Of a DNA stretch of 64,000 nt, positions 35,433 to 48,438 are shown one piece after another. Position 1 is the stretch's first letter, and each line of letters begins with the position of its first letter. The notes under the pieces were generated by a model. That model was given only the letters and a program-made list of their open reading frames with translations, was not told where the DNA came from and made no database searches. Both the position numbers and the translations under genes were made by a program. The stretch is from the NCBI GenBank assembly GCA_964059195.1, contig CAXKWD010000002.1:152537042-152601041 (forward strand). Direction: 5' to 3'. This stretch comes from Ectobius pallidus (Eukaryota; Arthropoda; Insecta; Blattodea; Ectobiidae).

Positions 35433-37079
35433 GATTAAATATGAAACTGAAATACAAATCGAGTAGTTTACAGTTTGCAGCATTGTTAAAATTTAAGTTA
35501 TTTACAAATTTGCTAAAGGATTTTTGTATGTTTGTATATGTGTATTTCAATCCTTTTTAAGGCCATAATGTCATTTTTAGATCATTCTAAACTTAGTGTT
35601 TTATGTCGTTAAAATGTGGGCCCTCCTCATTACCTTGCGTCGTTACATTGCCTCATTGGCAATGCAACTAAATTTTATAAGTAAAATGTTATAACTTTAT
35701 AAGTAGTGAATTAGGTTTTTTAATTTGTTACAAATTATGATTGATATGCTATTTTTAAGTCTTCCATTATTATGGTAATCTTCTTACAGAAATTAACGCA
35801 CTCACATATTTTAACGGAAATTAATTTTTCTTTGTGAAATTATCAGTACATTTAGTTCACTACACTGTATTAATATTTAAAAGGGATTTAATATTTATTA
35901 TTTAATATTTAAAAAGAGGTATGATTTGAGATAACCCTATCACGGAATAGCTCACCACGCTAGTGAACTCAGAGCTACCCTCTAATAGGAAGCCTTCGCC
36001 CTTCACTGGACATAAGAGTCTATTATTATCATTATCATTTTTATTATTGAGATTTATTCGTTTATAGAGGAGATTTTAGACAAAAACAATGTATTTCAAA
36101 ATTCGAAATATTAACGTCTTAAATGAAAGTATCGTAGCATTTCCTTTTTTAAAGTAGCTTATGCTGTAAACAATCTTCTTCAGTTCATTACATGGCAGCA
36201 ATAATAAACAGGATAAAAATACTTTCTTAGTACACGCTCTCTAAAACAGCTGCTTGTCGGACTGGTAATACGCCGAAAAAGTCCATTTTAGCAACCAAGG
36301 CCGCTAAAATTGCATCAAACTGCATTCAAAATGCAGTTTTATCGGCCTAGTACTTTAAAGTCCTCATGACAATCTAAAAACAAAATCAAGATGGCATTGA
36401 CAAGTGACACATACTTTAACATGGATTTAGGCATATAGTTGGTCATAAACGACAAATTTAAGCCAACATGTTTCTTTATGATAATCAGAATCTTTACCAG
36501 GGTTTTTCGCAAAACAAGGTAGCCTACTTCATCACATAACAACAAATATAAGCCAACTTTTCACATCTTCGTTCACAAGAGAATCATTGCTTACAATCTT
36601 TGCACCAGCATTTAATTGCAATATATTCCTTCTCATAGTCTATTGCTGCCTTGATGTTGCTGGCACCAGCTCCAGTTCAATGCTTCTGACTTGCTATTAT
36701 CATTCATATATTCACAAGCTTGTTATAAATACTATTTCGGATGCATTATTGTTTACAAAAAGCGACTCATATAATATAATGGATCTATACCGCATTTCGT
36801 ATTGGTACGTATGGTTCATTGTTGTTCGGCGATTCAGGGGACTGTGAGAATAAGACGGTAACAAATGCCTTACTACCTTTCGTTATAATTAATTATACGG
36901 TATTTTTGTTTCATTTCATATAATTAAGAGAGGTTTTACTAAAAAATATTGTATGCACCACGTACGCAAAAACTTTATCGGACTCATCGGCCGCTGTACT
37001 AGATTCGTCCGCTAAAGCGTTAATTTTGCCTACTTGATACATAAATAGCTATTAATTTCACTGTTCATATAAGTTGTTC
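35433..37079. other. Non-coding, no feature recognised
   Basis: AT-rich, only short unsupported frames. A short SINE-like stretch with an attatcattat tail lies near 35930-36050. Confidence 0.4.
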
Positions 37080-38044
37080 TTTATTAAGTGCCAGTACGGT
37101 ACTCTATGAAATTGTGTGGGGGACGAGAAAATGTTGTCCGTCAGTCCGTCCGTTTGTCTGTACGCGCGATAACTCAAATACGCTTTATTGGATTTTAATG
37201 AAACTTGGTATACGCGTTTATAATGTCCATGGGAAGAACTCTATTGATATTGGACCAAATCGGTTGACCGGTACTGGAATAAAACCCAATTTAGTGTCTT
37301 TTAAAGGCGCCATAACTCAAATACGCTTTATCGGATTTTCATTAAACTTGGTATCGTGGGAAGACGTCTGTTGATACTGGACCAAATCGGTTGGCCGGTA
37401 CCGGAATATTGCCCAATTTAGTGCCTTTTCATGGTATTATGTAACAAAAGGCGCGGTAACTCAAATACGCTTTATCGAATTTTCATGAAACTTGGTATAT
37501 CATTTATAACATCCACGGCAAGAAGCCTATTTATTTTGAACCAAATCGGTTGACCGGTACCAGAGTAACAATTAATTAAAGGTCACATGCTTTCTTTAAA
37601 ATCATGTCTATAGTACAATGCCGCATTTTTTATCATTGAGGGCTTTGATGCAATGCAGTCAGATGTTTGTTTACTTCGTTGATCTAGTTGAAATTGAGTA
37701 CTACATTAATACTGTTATATACAGAAGGTACATTACTGTGAAATAATTACAGTGTTTTGCAGATGACAAGCCGTTTGTCCTTCTTCTGCATAGATACGCG
37801 GTCCAATCAGAGACGGCGAGACGGAGGGAAGCCTCTTACTGATAGCGGCACTTTGTTAGCTCGTACACGTGATTGGGGGTGAAGGAAAACGCTTCTCATT
37901 TGAGAAGTACTGTAGAGGAGTTATTTGCCACGGAATTTTGTGAAATGTTGACATAGGCCTATTTTAAGAATTTCAAGTTGCAATACATTTTAGATTTGAC
38001 AAATAACACTATTCCTTCACATATGCTCATCAAACTAGACCGTC

Positions 38045-38140
38045 AAACTGACTGAGTTGGCCAAATGGTGACATCTTGGACTCGTAATCTGGAGGTCCTT
38101 GGATCAAATTCCGGAACCTGACGATTTTACATGGGTTTTT
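38045..38140 (+). repeat. tRNA-like SINE head in left arm
   Basis: gagttggccaaatggtgaca and ggatcaaattccgg resemble pol III boxes A and B. The counterpart lies in reverse at about 42205-42290 in the right arm with better-preserved boxes (gtggccgagatgg, ggttcaaatccc). Confidence 0.5.
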
Positions 38141-38854
38141 TTAATTTTATTTTTTATTTTTATGTGAGTGCGCGATTGTCAAGATATCACAAATCTGTAG
38201 TTCTGCTGACGCTGGTCGATTTTAATCTGATTTTTAAAAAAATTTAAAATTACGGAGTTTTGAAGTAAAACTTTAAGCATTATGCTTTATGCCTTATTTT
38301 TGTGAATTATGCTTTTAAAAATTATATATATCTAGGCATCTGACTGACATTCAAAGATAAGATAGCAACCATAGGTGAAAAATTATATTAATGCTTTTAA
38401 CGCTTTTAATGTCTTTTGGTTATTCTGCTCATTACTCTGTTCAGTAAACTAGGAAATAGACTCATGTAATCCAAAAATTCGTTTATATTGATCGTATTAA
38501 AGCTTTGCAAGTATGTTGGTTACTATTAAATTTAATTTGTCCAATCCAAAATCATCTTCCTCAGGAAGTCTTTAAATGTGAAAATTATTTAGGCCTGATA
38601 CTTGATTCGTAACCCATTGTAGTCGATTCAGCAAAGCAATTGCCTAAGGATTGGATGCCCCGGGTTTATTATGCGTAATATGCCCAGAAAAATAGTTTGG
38701 GGTTTAGTTAGCCCTCTGCTGTAATTCAGAGGTGTTCAGAGCGGTTACGCGACCCGAAGGTTGAACACCAACACTTCCGTTGGCTGGCCGATGTCCTTGC
38801 ATCTAATTGGCCATTCCCGCAGAGGCTTATCCAGTGCTACCAATAGTTCTATAT

Positions 38855-40119
38855 GGGTGATTCTTCAAATATGGGAAAATTTGGAGTGTGTAAAATATAA
38901 ATTTTTTATTTTGTTTAAAATGTCTAAAAAAAATTACTAAAATACTTTAGGGGTTACTTGATTATAATATGACACCAGCAGAGCTTAAATGTTTATATTT
39001 TTATTTATTTTTATTTTTTTAAAGACATGTGAATGACATCCGTGTATATGTGGGTGGCAGAAGGCCACATTAATGACTAACTTTGGCAACAATATGCTTT
39101 TCTTTATGTGGTTTCATATTTTTCTCAGTGTGCTTCAGTTGATTTTGCACCAAATTTGCAAATTTGTGTGCATACTCCGGAATTAATGTAATTTTAACTA
39201 GACTGTGTTTTTATGGTTTTTGGGGGGGGGGGGGGAATCAAGCAGAAATTCATTTAATCAGTTTTAAGATTTTAAGTACCGGTCACAGACACCTCAAACA
39301 CAATAATACCCTACATTTATCATCTACATGACTTGAGAGTCATCCACATACCCCTTCATGAGGCATGTGGATGACACAAAAATCAGGCATGTGGATGACA
39401 AAAAAGGAGTTTAAGTGGTCTCAGCAAGCCATTCCTAAACCTCTGTAGGCTGAACTTTAATCAGGTACTTTGAATTGGAAGGTTTATCATAGTGCATAAT
39501 CAAAATTAATTAATATTCACTTTCTGCCTACTTTCTAGAAGTCATGTTATGACGGGGAATAACAACGCTTTCCTTGAAAATGATGCAAAGTCCTTTGTTA
39601 ATCCCAAACTGTTTGTAAACAAGCAAAATTCAACCTTACAATTCAACCACAAGCTGCCCTGGTGGCTTTCTAACACTGTTGCCAGTTATACGAATTTCTC
39701 ATTTCTGCAGAAAAAATTATATTCTTTTCAGCTTGTGGATGACCAAAAACCCTTGGGGCTTTCTTTATGTTCATTAGGTGGGGTGACAATTTTATTTCAT
39801 TTTATTTTTAGGGGTTAATATTCTTCACACATTCACACTCATTGGCAGGAAAAAAGTTGAAAAGGAAATAACATTTTATTTTGTGGAAAAATGCATTAGA
39901 ATATACAAAACCGGGGTATGTGACAGGGCATGTGGATGACATTTCATTGAATTAAATTTGATTTTGGAATATCAGAATTTAAAGTTGGTGACATTTCAAA
40001 GTGATAGTTGTAGTATAGAAGTAGTAGAAACAAACTTTTATTTTAATTTTTTTAAAAGTTGAATTTGAAGGGAAATATCACTCCGGAACACAAATTTTCC
40101 CGTATTTGAAGAATCACCC
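38855..40119. mobile_element. Foldback-type element, copy B, 1265 bp
   Basis: Ends GGGTGATTCTTCAAATATGG and, inward from the right, GGGTGATTCTTCAAATACGG. Perfect atat duplication at 38851-38854 and 40120-40123. Same interior as copy A including the iterated catgtggatgac motifs. Differences are few and scattered. Confidence 0.9.
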
Positions 40120-40123
40120 ATAT

Positions 40124-41200
40124 ACGCATGCTCTCCATTTAGTTATGTGGTTAGGTTCCCCTCGTTACTGTTTATAATAAGTACGTACCGCACTCAAAGA
40201 TCCGGTGTGAAGGGGGTCTGCTGGAAGCTTGGAAGGGGGTCCAAGTGCGCAGCACAAAAACAGGAGGGAAACCCTGGGTAGATATTATGAAGTTTTGTGT
40301 CCCGTAGATATCTCGGCCTCGATAGCTACTGAGCCACCGAGACCAGTTTTTTACCATTAGGTTTTCAGTATTGGATTTTCACCACTTGACAGATTGCCCG
40401 ACAATAGAACATCGGCCAGCGCACGGAAATTCGTGTTTTGACAGCAGTTCTTAGCACCGTTTTAGGTTAATTTTGTGTCTGCTTCTTCACGAGTTCACTA
40501 ACATCTAGATCCTTCGTACAAATATAAGGTGCTTATAAATATAATATATTGGTTCTAAAGGATAATTTAACATCAAATTTAGACGTTTTCCTTGCTTTAA
40601 AATGACTATTCCACTCATAAGCCACGTGTTTGATATTGACCAATAACGGTTAGCAAGTCCTCGGATATACACCAATCACAGCCGTTTATCTTACAATATT
40701 CTTGTAGAAATCACGGGGAAGCCGTTTTACCCGATAAAACGTCAGCTCGTTACTGAACCGTAACAGTATCGCTACGCATTGATTACTAGATTACGTCGAC
40801 CATTGTTGTCGCTAATGAAAACAAAAAATATATCAGGCTCAAGGTTTGGTAGTGCGTCTGTTGACGAAATTTATATTATCATAAAGGAAGCAAAACCACA
40901 TAATACCCATAGAAATTTAAAATGCATATGGAATCAGTTACAAAAGTTCTATGAAGATCGTAAGTACAATTTATTGAGTTGAATTGAGTAGGCCAAGGGA
41001 ATCTCAAACGCAGCAGATTGTGCCATCAATATGAGAAAATCCAAAAACAGAGCGCACCTTCGAATGGTGGTATCCCGCCCAACCCACCCACGATCTAGCG
41101 AATTCTTCTGTCCTCGTATTATGAATAAAATCAGGTAAACTGATGTAACAAAGTGCCAGTATGTTTTTGTTTAATCAGTTATGATATGCACAATATGTTT
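40124..41200. other. Non-coding, possible tRNA-like fragment
   Basis: No gene. The minus strand near 40300-40345 reads ggtctcggtggctcagtagc, which resembles a box A region, but no box B follows at the proper distance. Confidence 0.35.
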
Positions 41201-41203
41201 TTA

Positions 41204-42013
41204 CTTCCTCTGCCCGTACCATAGGTACTATAGGTAGAGGAAGTATTGTTTTCGACCCTAAAATTCGAAGTTGAGTTTTTAGCATATATACACGTTTCAA
41301 GGCCCCCTGAATCCAAAAATACTATTTTTGGAAACATGTCTGTGTGTCTGTGTGTCTGTGTGTCTGTGTGGAAAATATCTGTGAACAAGCTAGCTCCAAA
41401 ACGGAAAATCGTATGAAAACAAAATTTCGTATTTGGGTCAGGTACCTTCTGAAGATGTGAGGATAAGATTGGCGACTATTTTCTCTTATTTTTAAGGGGA
41501 CTTTACATGAAGAAATTTTCGTTTTTCGCGATTTTCTCGAAAACGGCTCTAACGATTTTCTTTAAAATTTGCACATGTGTTTCTTTTACTGAGAGCTAAA
41601 ACTTTTATTTGAAACTTTTTTTCGAAAAAATTCTCTGAGGGTAGTTACAATCCACCCACTGTTCACCCACTGTTTGTAGAGATTTTGTCTTGCGTGATGA
41701 ACAACTGAATACACGCTCTTTCATGGCCTCTTAATCTATAAAAGAATGTAAAGTGAGAAAGTTGTATTGTTGGCCATGCATAGAGCAAATATATGAGGGA
41801 AATATTCGATGAAGTTCGGAAATTATTCTTTACGGCGGAAAGTTCAATAAACGTCTGCAGTCACTTGTTCTTTTTTTTAAGTTTGTTATATAGCCTTGCG
41901 CTTTTAGTCGCATCATTGAAAGAAGAGGTATTTATAGGATAATTAGCGTAAAATTGTGTTTTGAGATTCTGTAAAAGGATATGTGAATACTACTTTTATT
42001 TGGGCAGAGGAAG
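41204..42013. mobile_element. MITE-like element, 3-bp TTA duplication
   Basis: Ends CTTCCTCTGCCC on both sides, flanked by tta at 41201-41203 and 42014-42016. A hairpin cttcctctgccc...ggtagaggaag lies at 41204-41252, followed by a (tgtgtctg)n tract at 41339-41370. The 3-bp TTA duplication fits PIF/Harbinger-type elements. No coding. Confidence 0.6.
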
Positions 42014-42304
42014 TTATGTGACATTCACATCAGATTTTTTTAAATTGATTTCCAAGTTAAGCTCCAGATTTATTCATTAAGCAGGGCTTACGGAAGAACA
42101 AATGTCTAGTTTTTTCTAATCAGATTAAAATCTTCCAGCATCAGCTGAACTGTACAGATTTGTGATATCTTCACAATCGCACACTCACATAAAAATACAG
42201 AAATAGTCAAATTGGCCGGTTTCGGGATTTGAACCACTGAACTCCAGAATGTGAGGCCAAGACGTTACCATCTCGGCCACCTGGATCAGTTTAACGGTCT
42301 AGTT

Positions 42305-42793
42305 CAGTGGTTCACAAACTTTTCAGTCCGCGGACCCCTTGAAAAAAATTAATATTTCGCGGACCCCCTTGAAAAAAATGAAAATTTCGCGGACCCCCTC
42401 TGGGTTTTGAAATAAGAAACTAAATAAATACTTTGATTCAAATGTATTAAATTCTATAGACAAAATAACAATATCATTGGTATCAAACATAGTTTACTCC
42501 TTAATGTGAACAGTGAAGCTGCTTTTGATTAATTAGCTCTGCAATGTTAGGTTTAATGTCTGATAATTTCAATATTAAGTCACTTTCAACTTCATGTTTA
42601 TTTCTCAACTTTGATTTCAAGTACGTGAGGTGGGAGAATGCTGTTTCACATAGATAGGTAGTGGGAACCACAGTTGAGCAGTTCAAAATTACGGGATATC
42701 CTATTTCTTCTTAAACCGCCTGCGGACCCCCTGAAACACCATCGTGGACCCCCAGGGGTCCGGGGTCCGCGGACCCCACTTTGGGAACCACTG
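42305..42793 (-). mobile_element. hAT deletion derivative, 489 bp
   Basis: Termini CAGTGGTTCACAAAC and, inward from the right, CAGTGGTTCCCAAAG. Perfect 8-bp duplication gtctagtt at 42297-42304 and 42794-42801. Subterminal ccgcggacccc repeats occur on both sides. It is absent from the corresponding place in the left arm of the giant inverted repeat, near 38035. Confidence 0.95.
42501..42686 (-). pseudogene. hAT transposase C-terminal remnant
   Basis: The minus-strand frame VPTTYLCETAFSHLTYLKSK followed by KLSDIKPNI is the dimerisation tail of a ZBED-type hAT transposase, with the Cys-Glu-x-x-Phe-Ser box. The rest of the gene has been deleted from this short element. Confidence 0.85.
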
Positions 42794-44039
42794 GTCTAGT
42801 TGGATAAGCGCATGTAAAACAATAGTGCTTTTTGTCATAGCTAACTGTAGTTTAGTTTCTAAAGCCTTATAAGATCACAGTAAAACAATAGGCTATGTTG
42901 TCAAGATAACTGATTTTCAATTTTTTATAAATTCTTTCGAATACGTATATTACCATAAAATAGGATCTAAATTGAGCATTACTCCGAAACAGGTCAACCG
43001 ATTTTATCCAATATCAATAGACGTCTTTCCATGGACATTATAAATGTGTATACCAAGTTTCATAAAAATCCGGTAAAGTGTATTTGAGTTACCGCGTCTT
43101 TAAAATAGACACTAAAGTGGGTTTTACTCCGTTACCGGTCTACCGATTTGGTCCAATATTAGTAGACGTCTTCCCATGTACATTATAAATGGGTATATAA
43201 AGTTCCAGGAAAATCCAATAAAGCCACCCTCAAAAGGAAAATATGAAATTTATTAATACCAATAAAGCATATTTGAGTTATCGCGACTTCTTATTATATA
43301 TTAACATTAAAGGCACTAAATTGGGCATTATTCCGGTACTGGCTAACCGATTTGGCCAAATATCAATAGACGTCTTCCCATGGACATTATAAATGCGTAT
43401 ACGAAGTTTCATAAAAATCCGATAAAGCGTATTTGAGTTATTGCGCCTTTAAAATAGACACTAAATTGGGTTTTACTCCGGTACCGGGCAACGGATTATG
43501 TTCAAATTCAATAGGGTACTTTTCATGGGCGTCATAAATGCGTATAATACGTTTCATGGAAATCCGATACAGCGTATTTGAACCATGGCGCCTTTCTAAT
43601 ATAATCTATTAAAATAGGCACTAAATTTGGCAATACTCCGGTACCGATGAACCGATTTGGTTCAATATCAATATGGTTCTTCCCATGGACATTATAAATG
43701 TGTTTTCCAAGTTTCATGAAAATCCGAAAAAGCGTATTTGAGTTATGGTGCGTACAGACGCACGGACGGACAGACAGACGGACAGACATTTTTTCGCCCC
43801 CCACACAATCTCATAAAGCACCATACTGGCACTTAATAAACTCGTGGTTGGACGTTGGAGGTGTGAAGTCATATCGCTAGACGACCGGTGACAGGCTGAC
43901 AAATCTCGCGGGAGATATAATGAGGTGGGTGCAAGGCAAGATCAGTAAACTATACAGGTTGCGTATTCCGGCATAGACCAATCGCAGAACTTGAATGCGT
44001 GACGTCAACAGGTTTCCAAATCTCGCAATTCCAAGCTTT

Positions 44040-45545
44040 TACTCAGTCTAGAAAATCCTTACACCGCGTGATTAAACTCGTAACCTTTAATTAACGCTTG
44101 GTCGGATTCCTGTGAAATTTGTGCAGGAATAATCTACACACATCAGCCCTACTGATGGTTAAAACAGAGCCTTAAAAAAAAGCGGACACAAAGGTTTTTA
44201 TTTTATTTTATAAGCATCACCCGTTACACAAAATTCATGGAGGGAGAAGCGAATTTCACTTTGCGACAACATTTTTTATTTTTGTGTCCCGAAAAAAAAC
44301 TTCAAGCGAGAAAGTTTTAGTGAAATAATTGAATTTTAATACAAATGAAGTTCCAGCTCTATATCTCGAATGGTTTACGATTAATTGAGTGGTAATTATT
44401 CCGGGCGCTTCAGTTGTCGGAATGATTTGTGACGACCGTGAAATGTTCAGGAAGAAGCATATTTGACTATGCAATAAATTTGTTTATTTCTGTGACCAGA
44501 AAATGATTCAAGCATGTAAGCTTTAGGGATATATTTGAATTTTATTATACATCAAGTACCACGTTTATATCTTGAAAGGTTGACGAGTAATAGAGTGGTA
44601 ATTACTTCAGGCGCTAAAGCTATCGGAACGGTACAGAGGTCTTTTTGTTCTATAAAATAGGCCTACTAGCAATTACGTAAAAATCCTTAAATATTTTAGT
44701 CGTGGACTCAATAATAAAGGATATTAACTGGCTACTTGTACCCATACTGAAAGATTGACCCGCTGGAGAAAAGGAATGAATCAAACTTTCTCCTAATCTT
44801 GTAAATCTGCACTACTTTTATTTAGATATTTGTTGAATTATTTTATTTTTTGGATTCTTTATGCTAGTAAGTTTTATGTCTAATTACCTTAGCAAATGCC
44901 TTATTGGTTTAATACCTTGTTACGCCCCTTTCATATTTTAATATAGTTTATAAACATGAAAACGTACTCCAGTTAAAACGAGCGGTGAATTGCCGAGGCT
45001 TTAAGACATGCTCTCGGGTTATAGTTAGGGCAAGACGATGGTACTTTTTTATGAAAAATTCATGGTAAAATCCTTGAAATATTGTGTGATTTATGTAGAA
45101 TGCATTGCAAAGCAATTTGTGCGTACATGTGTCCTTTTTTGAGACGCCGATTTAAAGATCCTGCTCCTCTTTTCGTTGTGATGCTCATGAAAGATTCCCT
45201 GCCCTGCAATGCACAAACCATCCCTTAGTTTAATAGGTCTATATTATCTCTGTCGTCACATAATTTGTATACAGATCTACACTTTTGGCCGTGTCTCACC
45301 AATCATTACCTACATAACTTACCTCATATAACCCGGAGAAAATTATTATTAATATAAACGTACTGCTATGATTACAATATTAATACAAATTAATACTCTA
45401 CAATAGTCTACACAATGTAATAATAATATTAGTACTGTACATGTTAATATTAATATATGAAAATTCCCGTACTTGTTTTTTACCCTTATTATAAGGTGTA
45501 ATTTCTATACAAATATAGGCTACATTCTTTAACAAATTTTCATCA
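44040..45545. repeat. Dispersed repeat family R, copy 2
   Basis: Homologous to 15965-17130 and, in reverse, to 50489-51345. It contains two tandem subunits of about 205 bp (about 44225-44415 and 44430-44640), each with a ccagaaa/cccgaaa, caagc, ttttagtgaaat-like and gtggtaatta series. Homology to copy 1 stops at 45545, where the Gypsy-type element begins. Confidence 0.75.
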
Positions 45546-45784
45546 ATGAAATTCATTCTAGAATGAAGAATATGTTGTGTATTATGTAATGTACTCACAG
45601 AAACAGAATGGATAATGTATAATGGAACTCAGCCCTCAGTGTTCTGTTTCCCTCTTTTATTTTTTCTCTCTGTTGAGATTGTTGAAAATAAAGATACGGC
45701 GAACATAGTCGCGGCAGTCTGTAAATACGAGAGAACACGAATAAATGTGATTATACAACTGCTCAGGAAAGCCAAGAAACCGTA

Positions 45785-46294
45785 GTGGCCCGCGTATCTA
45801 TCAAAGTTCCGCCATTTTGGAAGCCTGATCAGAGGATATGGTTCATTCAACTCGAAGCACAATTCTGTAACTCGAAGATCACCCAGGACCAAACTAAATA
45901 TGACATTGTGGTGAGTTCAATTGACTCAGAAATTCTGATACAAGTGGCCGATATTCTCACGAATCATCCGTCTTCCGGTAAATATGATGCAATCAAAAAG
46001 CGTCTTATCGCAGATAGTGAAACGCAACGAACACAGCGACTATTGACAGACTTGGAACTTGGGGATCGTAAACCGTCGCCATTACTTTGTGAAATGAGAA
46101 ATTTAGCTTCAGACAGGGTAAGGGAGAATTTTCTTAAAAATATATGGTTACAGCGGCTACCAAGGGAAATGCATGCTATCCTGTCAGTGAGTAGTGACGA
46201 TCTGACGAAACTGTCGACCATGGCAGACCAGATTTGGGAGCTAAAACCCACAAGCTCGTACCATGTTCTCCTATTGCTGTTACGCAAACAATGA
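45785..46294 (+). pseudogene. Gypsy gag (capsid-like) remnant
   Basis: Structural protein that packages element RNA. The open frame contains KVPPFWKPDQRIWFIQLEAQ, a typical start of insect Gypsy gag, then KYDIVVSSID, ETQRTQRLLTDLELGDRKPS and IWLQRLPREMHAILSVSSDD. No in-frame ATG precedes it (the first codon in this frame is GTG), so the start is lost. A stop at 46294 cuts the linker. Beyond it, around 46410-46465, another frame shows a Cys-x-x-His-x(9)-Cys cluster (CYYHTEFWEEAYRC), a zinc-knuckle-like end of gag. Confidence 0.8.
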
Positions 46295-46432
46295 ACAACT
46301 CAATAGAGGAACTGAGGAAGCAAGTTTCTGAGCTCTCACTCCATGTTGCAGAGCTGAATAAGCATGTTTTCACTGACCGCCGCCAACAGGACAGTCAACA
46401 AAGGTAGGGAAATGTTACTACCACACTGAATT

Positions 46433-47092
46433 TTGGGAGGAGGCATACAGATGTCTACAGCCGTGAAGCATGTCCCTCCGAGCTACACCTCACAATGGAC
46501 CGGAAAACTAGTTCCCCAACTCTCCACGGCGACAGGGAGCCAGGGGTTAGAGCTGAGTCGCCTTTTTATTAGTGACAAAGGGACAACAACCCAGTTCCTA
46601 ATTGATACCGGTGCAGATGTCTCTGTAGTGCCACCAACAGACAGTGAAAAGTCACCAAATAAACTTGAACTTTTTGCAGCGAATGGTACTAGGATCCATA
46701 CGTATGGTAAACGACTTATGACACTTGACCTTGGTTTACGTCGAACATTCAATTGGCCATTCATAATTGCAGAAGTAGGTAAACCTATAATAGGAGTCGA
46801 TTTCCTGTCGCATTTCAATTTACTTGTCGACAGTTCTCAACATCGCTTAATAGACGGGAACACACACCTGACCGCGTATGGTACCTCTTCTCACAACTAC
46901 AGACTTCAGGTCCAGCTAACGGAAATTAATCAATATCAGAGGATTATACATGAATTTCCTGACATACTGCGACCTAACATTGTAAACACAAAAATCGCAA
47001 GCCACCACATTGAACATTTCATCGAAACGAAAGGCCCACCAGTGTTTGCCAAAACTAGAACTCTAGAAGACTCTCGGCTGAAAAACTCTTAG
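46433..47092 (+). pseudogene. Gypsy aspartic protease and RT start
   Basis: Retropepsin-type protease that cleaves the polyprotein. The active site FLIDTGADVSVVPP is near codon 55, and IIGVDFLSHFNLLVD marks the second half of the fold. The frame continues through IVNTKIASHHIEHFIETKGP to the beginning of the RT connection and is broken by a one-base frameshift near 47075, after which the RT continues in another frame. Confidence 0.85.
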
Positions 47093-48130
47093 CAGCTCGT
47101 AAGGAATTTGACTTCATGCTCCAGCAAGGGTTATGTAGACCTTCGAAAAGTTGTTGGGCTAGTCCTCTACACTTAACTCAGAAGAAATCTGGTGATTGGA
47201 GGCCTTGCGGGGATTATAGGAAACTCAATCATATCACAGTACCCGACAGATACCCTATACCTTTCTTAACCGACTGCAACCACATCCTACATGGAGCTTC
47301 CATATTTTCATTCATTGACCTTGTACGTGCGTACCAACAGATACCTGTACAAGAAGCTGACATACCGAAGACGGCCATCACAACACCTTTTGGACTATTT
47401 GAATTTCCATTCATGCCTTTCGGACTAAGAAACGCAGCCCAGACCTTTCAAAGATTTATGGACATGGTACTCAAAGGGTTAGATTTTGTCTTTGTTACTT
47501 AGACGAAATCCTGGTTGCTTCTCCAGACGATCAAGTACACCTTCAGCATATGAGCATCATCTGTGAACGACTAAATGAATACGGCTTATGCATCAATGTT
47601 GCCAAATGCATTTTCGGTGTGCAGCGGATCCAATTCTTAGGGTACGAAATCAGCCCTCAAGGTCTGAAGCCTCTACCCGAGAAAGTTAGTGCCATTAAGA
47701 ATTTTCCAGAGCCACAGTCAGCCACTGGATTGCGTCGCTTCTTGGGAATGGTAAATTTCTACCACAGATTCATCCCAGAATGTGCCAAGTTGCAACAGCC
47801 CCTCTCGAAATTACTTAGCGGACACAAGAACAATAGCACAAAACTGCTGGACTGGAACGAAGAAGCACAAACCTCTTTTGCTGCAATGAAGGAAGCTCTC
47901 TGCAACACAGCGGCCCTGGAACATCCTACTCCACTCTCCTTGGTAACAGATGCGTCGGACGTCGCAATAGGAGTTCTTCAACAGGATACTGACGGTGCAG
48001 CCCGACCTCTCAGTTTCTTCTCACGAACTCTCACAAAAGCACAGTCCAGATACAGTGCTTATGATCGCGAACTATTAGCAATATATAGCGCCATTAAACA
48101 TTTCAAGCATCTAAAGGCCAGTCTTTTGTA
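47080..48130 (+). pseudogene. Gypsy reverse transcriptase and RNase H start
   Basis: RT fingers and palm: [35 protein letters not shown] (motif A), [15 protein letters not shown] (motif B). After a frameshift near 47490 comes [10 protein letters not shown], where the family normally has YIDDILVAS, so the second catalytic aspartate is glutamate here. The thumb and connection follow (QFLGYEISPQGLKPLPEKV, FLGMVNFYHRFIP), then RNase H with LVTDASDVAIGVLQQ and YSAYDRELLAIYSAIKHFKH. A further frameshift lies near 48128. Confidence 0.9.
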
Positions 48131-48438
48131 ATTTTCACGGACCATAAACCCTTGGTGTATGCTTTTCAACAGGACTTGGACAAGGCATCACCCAGACAGG
48201 CTCGTCAATTACAGTATATTGCACAGTTCACGACGACAATAAAATACGTTGCTGGCCAAGACAATACCGTGGCTGACACATTGTTACGTTTAGCCACCAT
48301 AGAATCTCCCTCACCTCTAAATTATGATCATTTGGCAGATGTACAATCGGATGAAGACCTCGAATCACTGCAACATAATCGAGGAATGAAAATAGTAAAA
48401 CTCAGTTTGCCGGATAGTAGAAAGCAATTGTGGAGCTT
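48131..48438 (+). pseudogene. Gypsy RNase H end and linker
   Basis: TDHKPLVYAFQQDLDKASPR and the RNase H end VAGQDNTVADTLLRL are present, the family usually having A-D-x-L-S-R. The frame then enters the linker toward integrase and is cut at 48439 by an inserted DNA element. Confidence 0.85.

Larger units (their letters stand above)
37080..43840. mobile_element. 6.8-kb giant inverted-repeat element
   Basis: The left end tttattaagtgccagtacgg is mirrored at the right end (43821-43840). The left arm runs to about 38260 and the right arm from about 42110. Both arms contain tandem units built on actcaaatacgctttatcgg, gaaacttggtata and ttgatattg-accaaatcggtt, three units on the left (37168-37580) and five on the right (42960-43760). 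Both arms also share a tRNA-like stretch. No transposase was found. The interior hosts foldback copy B (38855-40119) and the 41204-42013 element. No target duplication was identified. Confidence 0.7.

Noticed and set aside
37114..37374. Protein-coding gene with SNTLYW and MKLG repeats
   Set aside because: The frame is produced by the tandem units in the inverted-repeat arm and also appears in the other arm; no start, domain or codon signal.
41339..41370. CRISPR-like spaced repeats
   Set aside because: It is a plain (tgtgtctg)n microsatellite without spacers.
45570..45760. Definite 5' LTR
   Set aside because: Position is right, but no second copy and no clear primer-binding site could be found.
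47072..47500. Programmed frameshifts in the Gypsy pol
   Set aside because: Several frameshifts occur at places not used by the family, together with stops, a lost gag start and a missing 3' end; decay explains them better.
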